From: Acidimicrobiales bacterium
Lineage (GTDB): Bacteria; Actinomycetota; Acidimicrobiia; Acidimicrobiales; Poriferisodalaceae
DNA length: 10,633 nucleotides
Direction of reading: 5' to 3'
Assembly: GCA_030749275.1 (NCBI GenBank)
Contig: JASMKJ010000073.1
Location: 1-10,633 of the forward strand
Shown here: in pieces, positions 7,473 through 10,633 of the stretch
Numbering within the stretch: the stretch's first letter is position 1
How the letters are laid out: each line of letters starts with the position of its first letter
Made by a program: the position numbers and the translations under genes
The notes under the pieces: generated by a model
Told to the model about the DNA's origin: nothing
Databases searched by the model: none
What the model saw: the letters and a program-made list of their open reading frames with translations, nothing else

Positions 7473-7493
7473 CCCATCCCCGAAGGGAGTGGG
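7473..7493 (-). other. UUCG-tetraloop RNA hairpin in the 3' UTR of the binding-protein gene
   Basis: On the minus strand, CCCA and TCCC pair with GGGA and TGGG around a TTCG loop closed by a C-G pair, with one bulged base. The cUUCGg loop is an exceptionally stable RNA tetraloop. It sits 14 bases after the binding-protein stop and before the terminator-like stem, so it could protect the 3' end of the upstream message or assist termination. Confidence 0.45.
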
Positions 7494-7506
7494 TGTGTTC
7501 TAGATA

Positions 7507-8676
7507 TCAGCCAGCGGCTGCACGAGCAGCATCGAGCCAGACATCAACTTTGTCACGGTTATTTGCGATCCACTCAACTGCAAGATCTGGTGGCGCGGCA
7601 CCTTCAGATTGCGCGAGGTTCGCTACCGAAACATCCATGACCGAAAGCACGATCTGCTTGAACAATTCTTCAGCGGCCGGGTTGGCAGCAAGGAAGTCGT
7701 TGTTCGCAGCAGCTTGAATATCGGCTGCCGCCCAACCAATTGGGCACAGACCCTCGTCGTTTCTAGCTGGACACATGTCCTCACCAATAGCAGCTGAACC
7801 TGGGCGTTGATCCCAAGCCTCGCCACCTTCTTGGTTGTTCGGGTTGGAGTCATCAAGGATCCAACCATGTCCCATCCAGTAGGCGTTGTCGCCTGGGCGG
7901 ATGGTGGTTATGTAAGCCGACGGTGTCCATGTGTAGGCAAGGGTGGGTAGGCCTTCGTTGACCATGTCGGTCGCCTGGGCCCACATTGGGTCATAACCGG
8001 CCTTTACCTGAACGATATTGTCTAACCCGGCACCAACGAGCATGGAGTTAATGATGTTGTCGCAGGTCCAGTCCTCTGGGCAGCCAAACATGTCAACCAG
8101 GCCGTTGCCAGGATTGGCGTCGGTGGCGTCATAGGCAGCGATCGCGTCAGCGTTGGAATTGAGGTCTTCCAGGGTGTAAACGCCGTATTCGTCAGCGAAG
8201 CCCTTTTCGATCAGGAATCCTTGGAGGCCACCCGCCTGAATTTGCATACCGAGGACGGTCACGTTGTCACCAACCAATGAGCCATCAGTACGTTCAGCCA
8301 GAAGCCAACTGGTGTGCCCAGGCATCCAGGAGTTAGCCCAGAAATCCATGTCACCTTCGGCCATAGCCATGAAGGCGTTTTGTGGACCAAGTTCCATGTC
8401 CGCTGATTCGGACACTGTGTAGCCGAGTTCGCGCAGTAGAGCGGTAAATATTTCAGCCTGTACGTAGCCGGTGCTCCAGCTTGCGCGACCAGCGGTCACA
8501 CTCACACCTTCACCGGGCGTCATGTTTATCGCCGCTGCTTCGGTGGTTGCGGGAGCAGAAGCGACAGTATCTGACGAGCTGTCAGAGCTTGAGTCATCGT
8601 CGCTGCCACATGCGGCTAGCAATAGGAGCGCAGCAGCCGCCACAGCAACCCCGCGCGTTAATAGGTTCTTCTTCAT
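7507..8676 (-). CDS. glycine betaine/proline-type ABC transporter substrate-binding lipoprotein (ProX/OpuAC-like)
   Basis: A 389-residue exported lipoprotein. The signal peptide has Lys2, Lys3 and Arg8, a hydrophobic core (10-20) and the lipobox Leu-Ala-Ala-Cys with Cys23 as the acylated residue. A Ser/Asp-rich linker of about 20 residues follows. The body (about 55-385) is an OpuAC-type fold. Aromatic residues suited to cation-pi binding of a quaternary ammonium or sulfonium group occur at Trp113 and Trp117 (Phe-Trp-Ala-Asn-Ser-Trp-Met-Pro) and Tyr248/Trp250 (Tyr-Thr-Trp-Thr-Pro); assigning them to the ligand cage is inference. Cys199/Cys205 and Cys302/Cys311 could form disulfides outside the cell. 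The ATG at 8676 is chosen because it follows AGGGAGGG by eight bases and starts a proper signal peptide; an upstream in-frame start adds 27 residues that spoil it. It lies 117 bases downstream of the permease gene. The likely ligand is glycine betaine, choline, proline betaine or DMSP. Confidence 0.92.
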   Translation of the reverse strand: MKKNLLTRGVAVAAAALLLLAACGSDDDSSSDSSSDTVASAPATTEAAAINMTPGEGVSVTAGRASWSTGYVQAEIFTALLRELGYTVSESADMELGPQNAFMAMAEGDMDFWANSWMPGHTSWLLAERTDGSLVGDNVTVLGMQIQAGGLQGFLIEKGFADEYGVYTLEDLNSNADAIAAYDATDANPGNGLVDMFGCPEDWTCDNIINSMLVGAGLDNIVQVKAGYDPMWAQATDMVNEGLPTLAYTWTPSAYITTIRPGDNAYWMGHGWILDDSNPNNQEGGEAWDQRPGSAAIGEDMCPARNDEGLCPIGWAAADIQAAANNDFLAANPAAEELFKQIVLSVMDVSVANLAQSEGAAPPDLAVEWIANNRDKVDVWLDAARAAAG

Positions 8677-8793
8677 AAAGGGGGCCCTCCCTAGAGTCCC
8701 TGGATATGCGCCCGCGAGCATTCGACTCCAGACGGCGACAAGAAGGTTAGTCCACAAAACGCCAAAACCCGTACATCTGGATTGCGAAAGTGA
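8677..8793 (-). other. spacer between permease and binding-protein genes
   Basis: These 117 bases contain the strong Shine-Dalgarno sequence of the binding-protein gene (AGGGAGGG at 8692-8685). I see no clear terminator or promoter, so co-transcription with the permease is likely, but an internal promoter cannot be excluded. Confidence 0.4.
8685..8692 (-). promoter_or_regulatory. strong Shine-Dalgarno site for the binding-protein gene
   Basis: AGGGAGGG on the minus strand, eight bases before the ATG at 8676. It decides the start of the lipoprotein and suggests high translation, as expected for a binding protein needed in excess over its permease. Confidence 0.7.
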
Positions 8794-10633
8794 CTATGTG
8801 TAGACCTGTTTTCGGTCAAATTCAGCGAGGGTGCTGCGCACACTGCCAGCGCTCGTGACACCGGCAAAGACTATGAATAAGGCCCCAACACCGGATACGA
8901 GGTTCGTATCCGCGACCCGTGCGATAGTGCCAATCCACGCTATGCCAAGTAATAAAAGACCTAACCCAAGGCCGCACACGATGGAACACCATCTGTACAG
9001 GAACTTCTCGTCGTCTGAGATCACACCCGATGCAGGTATGGCTACGAGGAGAGTGAGGGCCCCAATGATTAGCGCCATCCAACCTAGGCCAGCGCCCTCG
9101 CGGCTGTACCCGTCATAGATTACGTCTCCCGTTCGTTGCGCATATGCAATGAGGGCCGTGAATTCCGCGGCGAGGCTTCCGGCAAGTTGTAGGTCACCCG
9201 CAGCCTCAGCAGCTTCTGCCTTCTCGAGAATTTCGTCAAGCTGCACTTGAAGCTCTGGACCGATCACCGAGTCAGCTCGGGTGTCGAAGGTCCAACCCGA
9301 ATAGCCAGCGATCACGATCAAAAGTCCCGCGAACGACACGCCGAAAAGACGTCCCCATCTAACACCAGACGACAATGGGCGTCGCGCTCCCATTGGAGCG
9401 TTCCAAACCCAGAGCACACTTCCAACGACCATAAGAATGCAACCAATCACGGTCACATAGACCCCGTAGTACCGCGAGAATTCGCTCGCTGCGTTTGGAG
9501 GACTCGCGAATATCGAGCAAATAGCCGCGACCAGCGCTGCGATACTGAAAATGGTAGCTCCGTCTGGTCCGAGCCACCGGTTTCTCTGCCCGGGTGAGCG
9601 CACCGTTGCATACAGCGACCCAGCTAAAGCGAGCGTGCATATCACGATCAGAATTCCGAACCAGGAGCCGCCTGAGGCAGCTAAACCGTTGAACGTCTGG
9701 TCGGTGAGACTTTCGTCGGCATATCTGGCATAGGCCGATATGTGGCCGGCACCTCCGTTCCAAGGGAGAAGCACGCCCAGGAAGGTCGCCATAGCCCCAA
9801 GCGTTGCTACCACTACCCCGGAGCGCTCGGAACTTGTTAGAGGTTCGTACTGGGCCTCTTCGTCGCCTTCAACATCGATCTTGAGACTGTCAGGAGTGGC
9901 ATCGTTTTGCGCGCTCGGCAAGAGCAACTCAGGGGTCCTGGTGTTTTTCCAGGCTGCTGCAATTCTCCGGAATAATCCGCCTCCGTCAGAATCGTCAGGC
10001 TGAGTGAGGCGATCGAGAACCACGGCGACTATGAAAAAGGCCAGCCCTCCCGAACCGGCTAAGGCGATGTCTTGGTTCGCAATCGCCCTATAGAGCAACC
10101 TGCCCAGTCCGCCGGCACCCATAATTGCTGCGATTCCGAGCATGGAGATAGCTAGGAGGAGTGTTTGGTTGATGCCCGTCATGAGTGCCGCGCGCGAGAG
10201 TGGCAGTTGAACGTCCGTCAGCACACGTCTCTCTGAGGCGCCATAGGCCCGCGCCGCTTCCACGACGTCCTCGGGCACTTGTCGGATGCCTAGGTTGGTG
10301 AGTCTGATGAGCGGCGGAAGGGCGAAGACCATTGTCACCATGGTTGCTGAAACAAAACCAACACCGAAAAAGAACACGAATGGCAGCATGTACACGAAGG
10401 AGTGGACCACTTGCATCGCGTCGAGAACGGGCCGAACTATTCGCCACACCCCGTCCATACGTCCACATGCAACTCCGGTTGGAATACCGATAATGACGCA
10501 CAGGATGACCGCTACTGTGATGAAGCCGATAGTTCGGGATGTTTCTTTCCAATACTCTTCCCCTAAAAGGCCACATATTGTGAGCCCAAGGAAGGAGCCG
10601 ACTCCGACTTGCAGTCCACGGAACGCCCATCCA
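8794..10633 (-). CDS. glycine betaine/proline-type ABC transporter permease (ProW/OpuAB-like) with C-terminal membrane extension, partial
   Basis: The frame is open to the right edge, giving 612 residues and lacking the true start. The first roughly 210 visible residues are a BPD-type permease domain. They contain Pro-Leu-Leu/Val-Leu-Asp-Ala-Met-Gln-like and Phe-Val-Tyr-Met-Leu-Pro segments (partial residues 68-84), Ala-Leu-Pro-Pro-Leu-Ile-Arg-Leu-Thr (104-112), the EAA loop that contacts the ATPase (Glu-Ala-Ala-Arg-Ala-Tyr-Gly at 125-131, ending in Leu-Pro at 143-144), and a Gly-Ala-Gly-Gly-Leu-Gly turn near 172-177. A normal ProW domain would end near Asp-Arg-Leu-Thr-Gln (207-211). Here an acidic linker and a further roughly 400 residues follow. 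They contain about eight hydrophobic helices (approximately 271-291, 325-344, 358-377, 389-410, 429-448, 515-537, 548-570, 577-596) and an Ala/Glu-rich helical stretch at about 458-500. I do not recognise that extension. The ATPase partner should lie upstream, beyond the right edge. An internal ATG at 10458 is not the start, since permease sequence continues before it. Confidence 0.9.
   Translation of the reverse strand, partial: GWAFRGLQVGVGSFLGLTICGLLGEEYWKETSRTIGFITVAVILCVIIGIPTGVACGRMDGVWRIVRPVLDAMQVVHSFVYMLPFVFFFGVGFVSATMVTMVFALPPLIRLTNLGIRQVPEDVVEAARAYGASERRVLTDVQLPLSRAALMTGINQTLLLAISMLGIAAIMGAGGLGRLLYRAIANQDIALAGSGGLAFFIVAVVLDRLTQPDDSDGGGLFRRIAAAWKNTRTPELLLPSAQNDATPDSLKIDVEGDEEAQYEPLTSSERSGVVVATLGAMATFLGVLLPWNGGAGHISAYARYADESLTDQTFNGLAASGGSWFGILIVICTLALAGSLYATVRSPGQRNRWLGPDGATIFSIAALVAAICSIFASPPNAASEFSRYYGVYVTVIGCILMVVGSVLWVWNAPMGARRPLSSGVRWGRLFGVSFAGLLIVIAGYSGWTFDTRADSVIGPELQVQLDEILEKAEAAEAAGDLQLAGSLAAEFTALIAYAQRTGDVIYDGYSREGAGLGWMALIIGALTLLVAIPASGVISDDEKFLYRWCSIVCGLGLGLLLLGIAWIGTIARVADTNLVSGVGALFIVFAGVTSAGSVRSTLAEFDRKQVYT

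Noticed and set aside
7134..7640. A 168-residue plus-strand reading frame across the gap between the mttB-type and binding-protein genes.
   Set aside because: It is antisense to both genes and to the terminator-like hairpins, has no recognisable motif, and has composition expected of a shadow frame.
8677..8757. A 27-residue longer start for the binding lipoprotein.
   Set aside because: It would place extra hydrophobic sequence before a complete lipoprotein signal peptide, and the strong Shine-Dalgarno site precedes the ATG at 8676.
10088..10630. A 180-residue minus-strand reading frame overlapping the permease.
   Set aside because: It is rich in Arg, Ser and His without domain features, and lies over the clearly homologous permease frame, including its EAA loop.
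10459..10633. Treating the permease as complete with a start at 10458.
   Set aside because: The same frame continues upstream to the window edge with typical permease sequence, including a hydrophobic helix ending Gly-Ile-Pro-Thr-Gly-Val, so the gene is cut by the edge.

Overview
The window looks like part of a marine bacterial chromosome, most likely an aquatic actinobacterium of the Acidimicrobiia type. The clues are the binding-protein lipoprotein, with a Leu-Ala-Ala-Cys lipobox followed by a Gly-Ser-Asp-Asp-Asp-Ser-Ser linker typical of that class, the actinobacterial style of the betaine-family permease, and intermediate GC content judged by eye. The taxonomic call is an inference. No rRNA, tRNA, CRISPR array, insertion sequence or phage gene is visible.

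Layout. Positions 1-50 may hold the end of an upstream gene. Positions 51-1864 carry a rightward pair, a classical short-chain dehydrogenase/reductase (SDR) and a luciferase-like (LLM) flavin-dependent oxidoreductase, sharing an ATGA start/stop overlap. Everything from 1861 to the right edge is on the minus strand and meets the SDR-LLM pair tail to tail with a 4-base overlap. In order of transcription the minus-strand genes are: a ProW/OpuAB-type glycine betaine transport permease running off the right edge, with a long extra membrane domain; a ProX/OpuAC-type binding lipoprotein; a 209-bp gap with two hairpins, one resembling an intrinsic terminator; a pyrrolysine-free MttB-family methyltransferase; a dimethylglycine/sarcosine dehydrogenase with an FAD oxidase fused to a folate-binding GcvT module; and an M24-family metalloenzyme closely resembling the DMSP lyase DddP. 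The last three are separated by 15 and 1 bases and are almost certainly one transcript.

How the genes may work together. The transporter would import a quaternary osmolyte (glycine betaine, and possibly DMSP, which ProU-type systems often also carry). The MttB-family protein would remove a methyl group, the dehydrogenase would oxidise the resulting dimethyl or monomethyl amine and pass the one-carbon unit to tetrahydrofolate, and the DddP-like enzyme could cleave DMSP to DMS and acrylate. The locus therefore reads as a methylated-osmolyte uptake and catabolism island covering both nitrogen and sulfur osmolytes. Missing here are the transporter ATPase (expected just beyond the right edge), a corrinoid protein and its reactivase, and any regulator. 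The most unusual pieces are the roughly 400-residue membrane extension on the permease and the pairing of a DddP-like enzyme with an MttB-DMGDH module.
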